In this document: positions 49,445-61,690 of the stretch, piece by piece
Layout: every line of letters begins with the position of its first letter
How positions within the stretch are numbered: position 1 is the first letter of the stretch
Source: Rehmannia glutinosa
Lineage: Eukaryota > Streptophyta > Magnoliopsida > Lamiales > Orobanchaceae
Assembly: GCA_016081115.2 (NCBI GenBank)
Contig: JABTTQ020000186.1
Span: forward strand, 272,539-336,538
DNA length: 64,000 nt
Reading direction: 5' to 3'
Translations under genes and position numbers: made by a program
The notes under the pieces: model-generated
Told to the model about the DNA's origin: nothing
The model's database searches: none
Seen by the model: the letters and a program-made list of their open reading frames with translations, nothing else

Positions 49445-50175
49445 ATATGTTCGAGCAAGACTTGGAAACTCATGCTTTTAATTTGTACTATGACTAGAAG
49501 CGTGACTATTTTACATAATTGCTAGTTGAGTGCAAGAACCGATCAATTAATTAAGGTTGTGATTAGTTGTGAGATTTTTTCCCAATTTTCATTTTTTGAG
49601 TAAATCTTTTTTGGAGATGTGATTGTTTGTGGGAGAAATGAAAATTTTCAAAGAATTCATACTCTCTCACACTTTCCAATACCCAATTATACTATTTATT
49701 TCTCTCCCCTCCATATTCATATAAAGAATTCCAATAATTTCTTTATTTTATCACTATTTTTTACTATTTTTCTCTTAATATTGATAAATCTAAAATGTAT
49801 AAAATGAGATCTATATTGCCTATTTTCGAATCAATTTTTTATTTTTATTCAATTTTCTTCCATTATACTTTACCCTATTTTTCACAAATTTTTTCACAAA
49901 CAATCAACATCTCCTAAAGATTCTCCATCACATCAACACAATCATAAATGGACGAAATGGAAGACAAACTAATCACAAGAAGTCGGTGATATTTGACAAG
50001 TATTTTTATTTTAATACAAGATATTACAATTAATTTTTTGATCTTAAACAAACTTTTGTGTTCATATAAAATCAACTCCTCGTCTTAGTAGTTTTTCTTA
50101 TTTTATACATAATGTAATCAACTTACTAAAAAATGCATTAATTGATCAAAACTTATTAACACTACAACAAAATCA

Positions 50176-50870
50176 CGAATTAGCGATTTTTAAGTTTGCG
50201 ATGGATGACTTCGTTACTAATTACATAGTTCATCGACGGATTAATGTCAGAATCTCTTCCAATAAATTCAAAAATATTTTCACAAATGCTAACAGCCTAA
50301 CAACGGATTAAAGGCATAAATCATGACAATTGTCTCCGTCTTCGGTATTGTGCTAGTAATACGTTACCAATTATTTCAACGAATCGAAGATGGAATAGTG
50401 AAGGAAAATATAAATACGGGAGTATATATTCACAATATATATAGAATGTTACTTTATGTTAGCGATGGATCTGAATCAGTCATTGCTATGTTTTAAATAA
50501 AAACACGTTTGTGTCATGAGAGTATAAGTTTTAGTTTATTTTAGCAATGGATGTAGATTTTCAAGATTGTTATTTAGCGATAGATTCATGTCAACGCTTA
50601 TTTTTGATAATGAAACAACAACGTTTAATAATGAAACAACAATGCTTTTACTTATCTAGCATGATTCAAGGCTATCGCCATTTCTTGATAATGAAATGAT
50701 AACGTTTTTACTTATTTAGCAAACCGTATTCAAGTTCTTTGCTATTTCTTGATAACGAAATGAGAACATCTAATAATGAAACAACAATATTTTTACTTCT
50801 TTATTGATGGATTCTTAGACATTGTTGATCCGTCGCTAAAATTAATAGCACAAAAGAGACATTGTTGATC
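50176..50870. repeat. CACTA left sub-terminal repeats
   Basis: AGCGATGGAT-like motifs recur at about 50204, 50461, 50545 and 50578. From 50600 to 50810 a diverged tandem unit of roughly 90 bp (TAATGAAACAACAA...TTTTTACTTATTTAGC) occurs about three times. Confidence 0.6.
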
Positions 50871-50879
50871 CTTGAACAA

Positions 50880-51530
50880 CATTTTGAACAAATTCATCAA
50901 GGATCTCGCAAATGGCCCATTAAGATCTATCACCACTTATCCCGGGTATTATGTGAATGGATATAAATTTCACACGGCGGCCATGGTTCAAATAGAGCAA
51001 CTATGAACAACGGGTTTGCATAAAAGGAGTGAATTACAAACCAGTAAATGAGAGCGATTATTATGGTCGATTCTTTGGAAGTTGTGGAGTCGAGTATCCT
51101 GGTTTACCAATCAAGAGAACTATCTTATTCAATTGTTAATGGTTTGATCCAACAAGTATGGGCACAAGGTCCACCGCCAATATAAGCTCATCGACTTTAA
51201 TATAAGCGTAGATTTAATCCATATGAACCATTTGTTCTAGCAATTCAAGCCACACAAAGTTACTATTGCATGTATCCGAAGTTTCAAATGCGACAAGACA
51301 GATCGTAGGTCAAGTCGTTTTGCAAGATTAAAGCTAGATCTAATGTGGAGGTTACTAGATCATCTATACCCCCATCATTTCAAGAGGAAACTATAGATAT
51401 CCATGATTAATATGTACAAGAAGATAAGGCCCTCTATATTTGGATGATCCAACGGATGGGGTTATAGAACTTCAAGATGAACAAGTTCTCACAGAAGATG
51501 ACCTTGAGGGGTTAAGAAACGGATGAGTCG
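50880..51530 (+). pseudogene. CACTA TNP2 transposase C-terminal (DUF4216-type) remnant
   Basis: In shifting frames: YPGYYVNGYKFHT near 50938-50976, GVNYKPVNESDYYGRFFG near 51029-51082, GLPIKRTILFNC and WFDPTSMGT near 51102-51160, then FVLAIQATQSYYCMYPK near 51229-51282, followed by an acidic tail. This order matches the C-terminal domain of plant CACTA transposases. The catalytic N-terminal part is absent. A relative of the last section is at 57870-58180. Confidence 0.68.
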
Positions 51531-51865
51531 AGCAAAGATTCAAACATAGGAGATAGTAACAATAATAGTGATAGGTAGTAAGACAAGGTTGATTATCTAT
51601 CTTTTCTATGTAACTAACCAAATCTTCAAAAAAAACAATTATCCATTCATTAAAAAATAAAATAAAGATTGTATTTTATAATCAAATAAAAGAAAGTCTT
51701 ATTCTTATGCACATAATTGTTATATTAAGATAAGATTTATTACATTGTTTTTATGCATTGCATTTCTCGATATATATTGTTGTTTTCGTAGTTGTTATAT
51801 TTATGATATGCTAATGTAGTTCATTTTAATTTAGATGGCTAGATGTAGAGGTAGAGGTGTACAGC

Positions 51866-52150
51866 AGGAGGCGTGGACGAGGGGATGGTCCTTCCATATT
51901 CCGGCCACACCCTCGCCTCTCAGGAGGACGTGGACGAGAGGATGGTCTTTCCATATTCACCCACCCTCGTTTGTAGGAGGGCGTGGACGAGGGATGGTCT
52001 CGACATTCCGGCCACTTTCGTCTCGCAGGAGACGTGGGACGGGGATGGTCCTTTGACATTCGGCCACACACACTCGCCTCAGGAGGACGTGGACGAGGGG
52101 ATGGTCCTTCGACATTCCACCCATCCTCGTCTGCAGGAGGACGAGGATGC
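51866..52150 (+). repeat. 54-bp minisatellite coding a Gly/Arg-rich repeat
   Basis: Units start AGGAGG(A)CGTGGACGAGG at 51866, 51922, 51975, 52027, 52081 and (partial) 52135, spacing 56, 53, 52, 54 and 54 bp. A 54-bp unit would encode 18 residues such as GRGRGDGPSTFHPSSSAG. Indels have broken the common frame. Confidence 0.88.
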
Positions 52151-52720
52151 ACACTTGGCAGAGGCTACCCCGCACAACATGGTGATTCGTCATCATCTCG
52201 TGACCCTATGACGTCTACATATGTTGGTACAAAGTGTTATCTATGGGCAATGAATTAATGGCGATTCATGGCGTAGAGGACGACCGTAAAGTTAATTTAA
52301 TATGTTCATTCATTAGACATTTGCATTTCTTTATATATTTGTGTCATTATATCAATTTAATTGTTTTGTATGTGTAGTTTGATAACAGAAATAAGTGCTC
52401 GAGATATATCACAAAGATCATCCAACGAACTTATCAATCCCGATGGATACGCCCGGAAGAAATTGTCGACGACTCATAAGGAAATGTATTTCGTGGAGTT
52501 TAAGGTATTTATATAATAGAGATTGTTAATTTCTAGTTGTAAAAATACCAATATCGAGGTTTAATCTATTTCAAGAATTCTGAATTAAACTACAACCTGC
52601 CCATTTTACACCGCAAAAATTAAAAATTAGTTCCAATGCTCATATGAATTCTTTTCTTCAGTACTCACAATTAATAGAACTTTCTTGAAGAGGGGAAGGC
52701 TAATTTACTAATTAGAAATG

Positions 52721-52722
<2 letters not shown>

Positions 52723-52757
<35 letters not shown>
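52723..52757. repeat. (TA)n microsatellite
   Basis: About 17 TA units inside the CACTA element, within a non-coding gap of the second ORF. Confidence 0.9.
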
Positions 52758-52759
<2 letters not shown>

Positions 52760-53801
52760 CTTTTGAACTTCATGTAAAACTTATATAAAATCTTGTCCAA
52801 AGGAACAAGTATCACTTATTCTTGTTATTAAGAAAAGTAATATAGCCCTTCTACTTGTAGTCTTGTTTTTCTAAGTTACTCTGTCCCTAATGATGTATAA
52901 TACATTTGGAAACGAATTCATTTAGGAGGAAATCACCAACTGAGCAATAATTTGGTAAGAACGATTTGATCTATATGAAAACTCAATCTTGTAATATTAG
53001 GCTAGAAATTAGCAAGAGAACAAAAAGGAAACAATCGACATGATTACAAACATACAAATTATTATTAAGTAAAAATTGATACACACTCCACTTATTTTAT
53101 CCCGAGGAGAGGTCTCTCCTAAAACCTCACCCCTTTTGTCATACAATGACTTCTTTTATGGAGCACAAACTAATTTACTTCCACCTTCAACAATGCATTG
53201 GAAGATTATTTGTCTTGGTTAGAAAATTAAAATTGTTAATTATAGAGTATTTTCTTCTAGATGATGTCCGAAACTAGCAAAGATTTACTTCATATGTTCT
53301 CAAATTATAATTTTTACTATTTTATACATCATCATTAATTATATATTTATGCATGTTTGCGTATAGTATTGTAGGTGGGACGAGGCTATTGAAGGGTTGG
53401 TGTACGATGCTTTCATGGATAAGGCTTCTACGCCAGTACAACAATCGATCCATAAATTCAAGAAGAAAAAGACATTTAGCGAGGCCAAATTGTGTGCCGG
53501 ATGAGAGGTCAGATTGAATATGCCGATGTGATGGCTAAGTCTCGACAAGCAACGTCAAAACAGATGATGTCGGAGTTGGGGGACTTGCACAAAGTTGCTC
53601 TCGCCATACCAGGGGGTCTCGCTCGATCATTGAGTACTCTCACGCTTTGGTTATACTTTAGATTTAATTTAGTTAAATTTCAATTATATATAATCTTTTA
53701 ACTATAGTTTTCACAAAACACATATATATAACCCATTCATTTGTGTTATGTGGATGCAGAAAAAAGATGGGCGCCCACCTACGCCGATGAGATTTCGACA
53801 A

Positions 53802-53821
53802 ACACACACACACACACACAC
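53802..53821 (+). repeat. (AC)n microsatellite within His-Thr codons
   Basis: Ten AC units interrupt the segment encoding F-x-H-T-H-K-DGRFVD, apparently grown from CAC/ACA codons. Confidence 0.85.
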
Positions 53822-55369
53822 AAAGAAGGACGGCCGATTTGTGGACGTGGGATCTAGAAATGTCATTTGTAAGTGATATATTTATGCTATAATAATATTA
53901 TTCCTTCCAAGAGAATAAAAGTTTGTGAAACTTTATTTCTTTATGTTGTGTTCTCATTGTGCTTGCTATACAATTAGAAAAAGTAAGAATGGTGAAGAGA
54001 AACTTTGTACGAACTTTAGTGCAACTCAGCTTGAAAACTTAAACATTATCACAGATACAAGAGAAAGATAGCAATAAAAAGCAAAAGTTTTTTTTGGGAA
54101 ACACAAATACAAATGTGCTTTCTTCTTTAATAATAGTGCGAGTTGCAGACATCTTTTCAGTTCTTTTCTCTCTCTCTACATGTAATTTTTTTTTTTCCGG
54201 ATATTCTCTCTCTTCTAGTAAAAAAAGAAAAACAGAGGAATCATGGTTGTTGATGTATTATAGCTTCTAAATGGGGTTTTCTTGTGTTCGAAGGATTAAT
54301 GCTTTTGTTCTTGCATACAACATACACAATGAAGGCCAAGGGAATTATGTTCAAAGAATTAAAGATGAAATTTTTATTCCTTTGTGGGAGAAAAATATGT
54401 GGAAAATTCAATGTTGAGGGCTTTTGGGAGTTTAAAGTTGCAATAGTCACCGAACCTACCAATTCATGATCATTGTGTTGGGGAAATCACATGAGTTTTA
54501 ATGTATTTATTTCTTTTCAAGCCAAGAATTGAGTTTTGAGTATGAAGTTCTAATTTGGAAAAAGAAAAGGTTCAACTAAAATATCATTTGAAGTTGGGAA
54601 AAGTCTCCGATTCTCGATTGATCATCACTTTTTAAAGAAAAGTTAGCTATGGTGTAATGGCTAAGTTGGTCTACTATGGATAAATCCAAAGTGAGCGTGA
54701 ATCGTTTTAGTTTATATATTATTACAAAATAATAATATGGAATAAAGTCATTTTCTTACGTGACGAGGTCCAGTATCGTGTAGTCTTGCCACGCAATCGG
54801 TTGAGGAGTCGAAAGTGATCTCCCACCGTGGACGTGTCGCGATTGTACGTGGAGGTAGTTGGAGGAGGCAAGAAGCGGCGGATCTATGGCCTCGGGACCA
54901 AGGCAACTTCTTTCATGCCTTCGGCTCACCCATCGACCACATTACGCGTAGATCCGGATGTCATAAAGAGAGAGGTGTCGAGGAGCTACATCGCTAGCTT
55001 GTGCAGAGATATTAGGACATCGGGCTCGTGTGGAGGCCGTATGGGGCAAGACGCCTCCTGGATCGCCTATCATCGATATTAGCGGAGATGCACCGCACAG
55101 ACATGTGCCTCCTTTTGTGCACCGTCTACTCACCCCGATGATGTTGCTAGCCATTAGATTTGACGTTGTATTAGTACCTTATGCATCGCTTATATACGAT
55201 TTTACGTACTGTAAGATGCTTTTCAAAACTATACTATGTTATGATTATGTTGGATTTTTGCATTATTTTGTGTTTGGGTTAGTTTTATATAGTACATTTT
55301 GCTTATTGCAGTGCTCACAAGATTCATATAAACAAAAAATGGAAAATATTATTTTTAAAAATATCAAAA

Positions 55370-55740
55370 AATTAGTGACAAAATCACATTCGCACTAAAT
55401 AAAATGATTTTGTCAAAAGTTAGCAAAGAAAAAACCAATGTTAAATTTAGTGACGAAATTTTCATCGCTAAAATCGTAGTTAAATGTAGTGATGGAATTT
55501 TTGTCGCTAAAATAAGAATAAATCTACCAAAACTTACGACGGGTTTTGAAAGTAATACCACGGGATTTGTGAATCCATCGTTAAAAATTAGCAATGTATA
55601 TATATTCTCAGAGGTAATATTTTAGCAACCAGCGTTTTAACTAGGACCTTTTTCGTCATTAATCCGTTGATATTGCCTATTAATGAGGAAGTTTTGCTTA
55701 TAATGACGGAAATTTCCGTAGCTAATTTCGTTTTTTTCTT
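55370..55740. repeat. CACTA right sub-terminal repeats
   Basis: Copies of TTTAGTGACGAAATTTTCATCG, TGTAGTGATGGAATTTTTGTCG, TAATGACGGAAATTTCCGTAGC and similar approach the right TIR. Confidence 0.65.
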
Positions 55741-55746
55741 GTAGTG

Positions 55747-57860
55747 ATCAACCTTCTTCTCCCTCCATTTCCTTTCTCGGTTTATTTTCCTTGATTTCTC
55801 CTCACCACGCCTCAATCCCAATTTGACTAGCCACCATTTTTCCACCGTCGATGCCATTCGCACCACCAACAGAGCTTCGCGCCACCAACTACATTTTCAG
55901 CCTTCTATTTCGTATATAATCGAAAATTGTGAATCTTCACAATTTGATAATAAATTATGAATTATCCACTTTTGGATAGATTGATAATGTGTAATTTAAT
56001 GTAGGTTCATTAGAATACTATTTATTTTGGTAACGTATTAAAATTTTTGGTACATATCTCCCTTTGTTCTCTAAGTGCACTACAATCTTTTAGAACGAAG
56101 GGAAGATGTAATTGATATTTTCACATAATTAATACATGAAAAAAATAGTATGCTAACAAAATCACGTTAAGTAAGTTCACATTCTTGAAATGATAAGGCC
56201 CTTACAAAATAGGATGAGAATTGGAGGGGAATGAATGAATGTATGAAGTATATAATTAAACGGCCTATAACAAAATGGTAGTTGCTCCTTACATGTAGTA
56301 CTAATGTCTTCGAGTTAGTACATTATATAAAATGTGTTTTGATCGTAGTTGGATATATAAATGGATAAAGGATGGCCATCTAGTTATGGGGTTTCTTAAT
56401 GGACTTCAAACTTTCATTGAGTATAAGATTAGTCAAGCTAGATAGATGGACAGGAAAAAAGTTAGGTGTTCGTGGTTGTCTCACGACAAATGTAGATCCA
56501 AATAATCGAGACTTCACTTATTACTAAAATAATCAATATGTTCATTAATTACATGTCAATAAACAATATTCAAGTCTATATTTCCAAGTACAACAATATA
56601 CTAAAATTAAAATCACCCACTACTTCTGTGAAAGTCCATCGCCAAGTGGGTTGCAACTATATATTCTCATTTCTCAAACATTTCCTCCTCATACGAGTTC
56701 AATCTCTCGTGGAGAATTGAAAAAAATACACAAGAAAATCTTAACAAGTTGGTACAAATGCGACTTTTCAAATGTTTAGAAGTTTAGATGTTCGCAAAAC
56801 TTACCTTTAGAATTTTCAAAAAAGGATGGACCATGTCATTTTCTATATATATGAGACAAATTTGGTTCAATACTTTGATACGACACAATATGCAAAAGTC
56901 TTGAATTTAGCAATAAACAATGAGAAAAGGTATGAAATTTTATTCGCGAAACAATGACAGCATTCATTACACATTTAAGCCTTATGAAACCATATTTCGA
57001 TAATGATCGCAAGTTTATCTTTTTCTATGGCTCCACTAGCTTCTACCTTATCACCACTTACAAGAATGGTTCAATGCCCCAACCTTATGCCTCCTATGGC
57101 AGCTTGCGTGAGTCGATGGTCGTAATCGAGGATATGCCAAGTTTCTACGACCACTCAAACCCTTAGAACACTCCATCCGTAGGCGTTGGATTAGATAAAT
57201 GGGATAACGGAAAACCTTTTAAGATCGCAAACATTTGTCTAATTAGCCAATTCCTTACCATATGCATACCACACTTGGCCCGACTCTAATGAACCACAAT
57301 TCAAGACAATTTGGCAAATTCAACATCACAACTATTTATTTATATATAAAGAAATTTAACATATTTTTGTTGGGAAATTAAGGTAGTATGTCAATATAGT
57401 TTTTGCAAGAATTCTCATTGTAATAACAATAGTTTTTTCAATCAATACAAGTGATGCATCATTGTTCAACAGATATGCACTAAGTTAAGAAACATAAGAA
57501 TGTTATTTTTCACTCAATTATTTGATCTTCAGTCAGTTTAAGAGGAATCGGATTGTTATGGTCTAACAGTGGCTTGAAAAATTATAGATCTAATTAATCG
57601 AAAAGGGGCAACCATTGAAAAAGTTTTAAAGTATTATCTACAATACAATTTAGTTGGATTGAAAGGAGTTCACAGTAAATTTGAGGAAAATATGAAGCAA
57701 AAAGGAGTGCACTGTGACTCGTGGAGTTGGTCCGCAAGTTACCAAACAAATGGAGCTTGCACGTAACATGAGAAAAGCAGTTGTCGCGTGATGTTGCCGA
57801 GAGAAATGATAGTAGGAATGCGAACCACAAGTAGAATTGAAACAGTGGGGGAGGTTTTTA
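55747..57860. other. AT-rich region, no gene recognised
   Basis: An open frame at 56954-57166 has no family I know. A tRNA-like pair of boxes near 56638 and 56695 is noted as a weak SINE candidate. Confidence 0.5.
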
Positions 57861-57869
57861 GTAACAATG

Positions 57870-58180
57870 CAGAGAATTTTACTATTATACGTATCCAAGT
57901 TTGAAACGTGACAAGATAGACTATGGGTCGTTTGTAAGATTAGTAAACCTAAAGTGGAAGTTTTTAAATCGTTTATAGCTCCTTAATTTCAAGACAAAAC
58001 CATAAATATACAAGATTCTATACAAGTTGATGATTTACACCATTTTAAGAACTTCCGGATGTCCATCCGATGATGTTATAAAACTTGAGATGAACTAGTT
58101 AACACTAAGGATGAGCTTCGAGCTAGATGAAGAAACAAATGATCAGATAGAACATTAGTGATAAGCTAGTTAGATGAAGA
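57870..58180 (+). pseudogene. Second CACTA TNP2 C-terminal fragment
   Basis: YYYTYPSLKRDKIDYGSFV near 57880-57935 and the following acidic tail (DEETNDQIEH near 58125-58160, with a local 40-bp repeat) parallel 51260-51530. It is a separate, more decayed copy. A possible part of the same element is the segment at 57720-57790. Confidence 0.55.
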
Positions 58181-58429
58181 AACAAATGATCAAATTGAAC
58201 ATTCGGATATAAAGCAGAGAGCAACAATGGTAGCGAAGGTTACTTCTTAAAAGATTTGGAATGGGGATTTGGAATGAGGGATTTGAAATCCTTAGCTAAA
58301 TTCACATCATTGTTTTGCTTATAAATCCAAATCAATAGCTTTTAAATCTCTCTTTAAGTTTTAGTTTTTTTTTAGATTTTAAATCTCTTCCAAAACCTAG
58401 TTATTTGAAAACCATTTTTTTTTTTTTTC

Positions 58430-58560
58430 TTTATGTACACTTGCATATTCACACACACATACACTACACACACATTCACACACTCTTCACACACACTTCT
58501 CTCTCTTAGGCACATATTCACACAATTTCTCTCTTACACACATATTCACACATAATAAAA
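58430..58560. repeat. CACA-rich low-complexity tract
   Basis: Imperfect runs of ACACAC, TTCACACA and CTCTCT with a repeated CACATATTCACAC phrase (58511, 58541). Confidence 0.8.
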
Positions 58561-58723
58561 TTTATATATTTCATATTTTATAATTATTGTATAAAATTAT
58601 ATTTATATATAAAAATAGTAAGATGTATATTTTATTTTTATTTATTAAATTCCATTAAAGAAATGTTTTGAGCTTATAAAAATTCGTCAAAATTTTGCGA
58701 TGGATTTGATGATACCTTGAAAG

Positions 58724-59337
58724 TGTGAAAAAATTAATCCACGCTATCGGCCCGACACATATCCGAGTAGACGACCTATCGTGACGTCAACAATGATGCA
58801 TTTACGACGACACGCCACGGCTCAAGGCTCGCCCGCTATCGAGCCCAACGGCAATCAGAGCCCAACCGCAACACCGCATTTTATCGAGCCCCTGAGCCCA
58901 AATTTCGATGAAGACGCATGCGGCAGATACCGTGCAGGAAAATAAACACATGCCCATGCTTAACACTTTATTGCATCAGGAACGCCACATGTCGAGAATT
59001 ATGAAAGCAAGTTTCCATGTTGGCAAAGGAGGCATATGCACAACTATAGAGTGACATGTGTCGTTCTTTAACTATTTTATTAATTAATGAATAGTTAGTG
59101 CAAAGATGACTATTGTAAACCCACTTTTACTCAAAGGGGTATAAAGAGTCCGAAAAGGAAAAAGAAAAGAGAGGTAAAGAGCAACAAATTATAAGAAAGA
59201 CCGAAGCCCCAATAATCGCCGCGTGAGAATACAAAAAGGCATAATTAGCCGTAAATAAACATACGCGGCACGTTTTCATTTCCACGTGTTAAATCTTTTA
59301 CATATTTTCGCTTTGTTGACCAAAACGCACGTCAACA
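58724..59337 (+). repeat. 5' LTR of the Tat-type element
   Basis: Begins TGTGAAAAAATTAATCC and ends GTCAACA, just before the primer site. TATAAAG at 59140-59146 can serve as TATA box. The 3' LTR is outside the window, so the start is inferred. Confidence 0.58.
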
Positions 59338-59339
59338 AA

Positions 59340-59357
59340 TTGGCGCTAGAAGGAGGG
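59340..59357 (+). promoter_or_regulatory. Primer-binding-site region TTGGCGCTAGAAGGAGGG
   Basis: Lies directly after the LTR end, where TGGCGC-starting primer sites are found in Tat-type elements. The matching tRNA was not worked out. Confidence 0.6.
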
Positions 59358-59702
59358 CCGTATTGGTCCGGTCAGGGTTCCGCTAAAAGCAAGTGAAATC
59401 AAACCAGGTAAAGTTTCGACACTTAACCTTTTCGACATAGACAAAAATGAGTCAACCGCCGAGAAATGCCCATTTGATCAAGAGCAACACTTGAACAACC
59501 AACCTGGCCGCACTACTTAATGGCACAATATGCTCCAAACGGAAGCGGGGAGCACTACTTTATTTCCTTTGCTCGCTTAATCGCCAACCCAACTTTTGTA
59601 CAAAGAAATGAACCAACTTATATCACAAACTCTCGCCACCACAAACTCTCAAGCACCTCCTCCACTCCTTGCAAATACTAAACCCACTCAACCCACAACT
59701 AA

Positions 59703-60600
59703 ATGTTAACATTAACTCAAATTCCCGTGACTTCCTCGCCACACGGCCCAAGAAGCCTTGCCCGGGTAATGCACAACATGTCCGGCCATGTGATACGGGC
59801 AAGAGAGAGAAGATGCAGGAGGAGCAAGTCGCCCACCGACGATAAGTTCCCGGCTTTCAGTTTTCGGATGAGCGGAGCAACTTCGGTCAATCAGTCCATG
59901 CCCCAGCTTTATGGCAGAACGGATGTAGAAATACACCGCCACGCCGAACGAATCCGAACGAATTGGAAGCAGTCCGGATGGCGAAGCAGTCTCAAGACCG
60001 CCCAAGTAATGAGCCGGCCCGTTTGTTCCACGCCATTTTCCTCGGAACTGGCGATCGCTACGCTAAAGTTGAAAATCCACTGTGCCCGGTCTCATAACGG
60101 GGAAACCGACCCGACCACTCACGTTCACAAGTACTTGAAGCATGGACGGAACTATACGGTCAGCGATGCCATCCTCCGCAGGCCTTCCCAACTTTGGGGC
60201 ATCGAGCCCACCGTTGGTTTAGGACCGCCACGAGGTGATCCATTCAAGATGGGGATTCGGCCTCCGCTTTACGATATTTCTTAACGCCCAAAGTCCGAGC
60301 GAAGGCCTTAAAGACTCCCTCGTAAACATCAAACAAAGGGAAGGACGAGCCCCCGAAAAGTTATATTTTCTCAATAAAAAGTTCGAGAGATGGAACCGTG
60401 CCTGATGACGCCTATTTTGATCGCAGCCAACGTCGACTAGCCTCCCGAGACTTTGTTCAATTACCATCCATTTAATCCTGGGGCGACTCGTACTCAAGAA
60501 TTTCTAATCCGCTTTTAACGCCATATTTCAGGCGAAGGTTACGGCGGTGGCAACCGCCCCGAGCACCGACAAGGGCGAAGAGCGACTTAAGAAAGAACCA
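59703..60600 (+). pseudogene. Tat-type gag (broken)
   Basis: The frame from 59703 to 60284 includes a basic N-terminus and, near 60040-60160, NGETDPTTHVHKYLKHGRNY, matching the capsid start (YDGxTDPxxHLxxF type) of plant gypsy gag. Parts after 60284 continue in other frames (FNYHPFNPGATRTQEFLIRF). Stops and missing bases throughout. Confidence 0.6.
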
Positions 60601-61130
60601 GAGTCGGGTAACGGTTGATTCCGCCGTTTCGAAAACCCGACCACCGGGATTTAGAGTTCGCCAAGAGGCGAGAGCCGGGTCACGCTAAGGAGTACTTTGA
60701 CCCACACTCCATCGACTATATGGAATGAAGTACACGGTCCAATTTGTCGTTCCGCCGCCCTCCAAAATCGAGCTTATCAAAATTAGATTCACGATTTATT
60801 TCAGGTTTCATATAACCGATAGCTCACGACATCGACGAAAGTGGTAGATCTAATTAGGGAAATTATGGTTCTCCTCGGCAGTATGGTTTTAAAGGTACGC
60901 CTCATGAGCTACCGCTTCACCTAAGACCTAGGTGTCAACCCGAAAGGCAACGTGATCAACCATTTTCCGCACGCCACCCCCAATTTAAAACCATGAGGAG
61001 ATCTCATGATGTCAAGTGTCACCGAATCAATACCAACACAAGAGAGGACAGACGCTCCAACAGAAAAAGAAAAAGCTCGATGTTAGACAAAATTAATGCT
61101 TGAAAGATGTTTCGGGGTGGCGAAATTGGT
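60601..61130 (+). other. Tat-type gag/protease intervening region (decayed)
   Basis: Patches of Arg/Glu-rich coding and a likely gag C-terminus, but no continuous frame or clear zinc knuckle. Confidence 0.4.
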
Positions 61131-61690
61131 ATGCAACCCACCGGCCACTTCAGGTTCTTGACGCGATGCCACTGTGTGGTCCATCCTCATTCTCGACCCT
61201 CTCGTCATCACAAGACCGAGCTTTGATTCCGGCTGCACGCACTTTAATTGACACCCCAAGTTATTCGCACCATTTATGTCCCCTACATTTCAAGATTAAA
61301 CGTGGATGATAGTTATATCTCATTCATGTAACGACAGTTTTCGGGTTTGGGAGAGGAAGGATAGTCACCCGGTAAGTTTATTTGCCCATCCAAATGGGAC
61401 GCGTTTGCATAAACGGACTGGCCATGACAACATTCAAAATAATCAATGCCGACTTTATACAATGCTATCATCGGGAGGCCATCTTTATCATAAAGCACTC
61501 GCTTTCAATATATCATTTTTGTATGAAATTCCCAACATCCGATGGCGGCTTATACATGTGCTGAATCAAAGAGAGTCACGAGTGCTCTCAAAACCCGACG
61601 GTGAGATAAGCGGCGAACAAGCGGCAAACCAGCTGAAACCACACAAGATAATCCTCGCCAAGCGAGAGTCTGAAAGGTAGCGGGTGATTG
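61131..61690 (+). pseudogene. Tat-type retropepsin region (broken)
   Basis: AMTTFKIINADFIQCY followed by SIYHFCMKFPTSDG near 61425-61545 matches the C-terminal half of Tat-type protease, where a NAILGRP segment would lie between them and is scrambled. Then QRESR and a hydrophilic stretch. The catalytic DSG-type motif is not clear. Confidence 0.55.

Larger units (their letters stand above)
51838..55110 (+). pseudogene. CACTA second ORF (plant transposase_24-type), broken
   Basis: ATG at 51835 opens a Gly/Arg-rich repeat region (51866-52150). Further exon-like pieces: near 52386-52505 a segment ending KKLSTTHKEMYFVEFK; 53370-53510 RWDEAIEGLVYDAFMDKAST followed by HKFKKKKTFSEAKLCAG; 53770-53870 PPTPMRF followed by His/Thr codons and DGRFVDVGSRNVI; 54828-55082 LYVEVVGGGKKRRIYGLGTK. 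These match the order of domains in the En/Spm-associated plant protein whose function is unclear. Frameshifts and AT-rich gaps interrupt it. Confidence 0.62.
50160..55746 (+). mobile_element. CACTA (En/Spm) transposon with both ends, decayed
   Basis: The left end CACTACAACAAAATCACG (50160) and right end TTTTTTTCTTGTAGTG (to 55746) are inverted copies, similar for about 25 bases, and both are followed inward by AGCGATGGA/TAGTGACGAA sub-terminal repeats. Inside are a TNP2 C-terminal remnant and a second ORF. The 5.6 kb size and a missing TNP2 catalytic region suggest internal deletion. Flanking triplets differ (TAA and ATC), so a 3-bp duplication is not confirmed. Confidence 0.7.

Noticed and set aside
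51826..52258. Several open frames on both strands over the 54-bp minisatellite
   Set aside because: All frames are open because of the repeat; only the plus-strand Gly/Arg-rich frame fits the transposon ORF.
54284..54469. 61-residue open frame within the CACTA element
   Set aside because: Does not match the expected second-ORF order and lies in AT-rich DNA.
54646..54715. tRNA-like A box TGGCTAAGTTGG
   Set aside because: No convincing B box, tail or duplication; too weak to call a SINE.
56625..56725. SINE-like boxes (CGCCAAGTGGG and GAGTTCAATCTC) with an A-rich end
   Set aside because: Spacing of the boxes is long and no duplication was found; left as a weak candidate.
56954..57166. 71-residue plus-strand open frame starting with ATG
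   Set aside because: No recognisable family, splice context or neighbouring exon; probably chance in a degraded transposon region.
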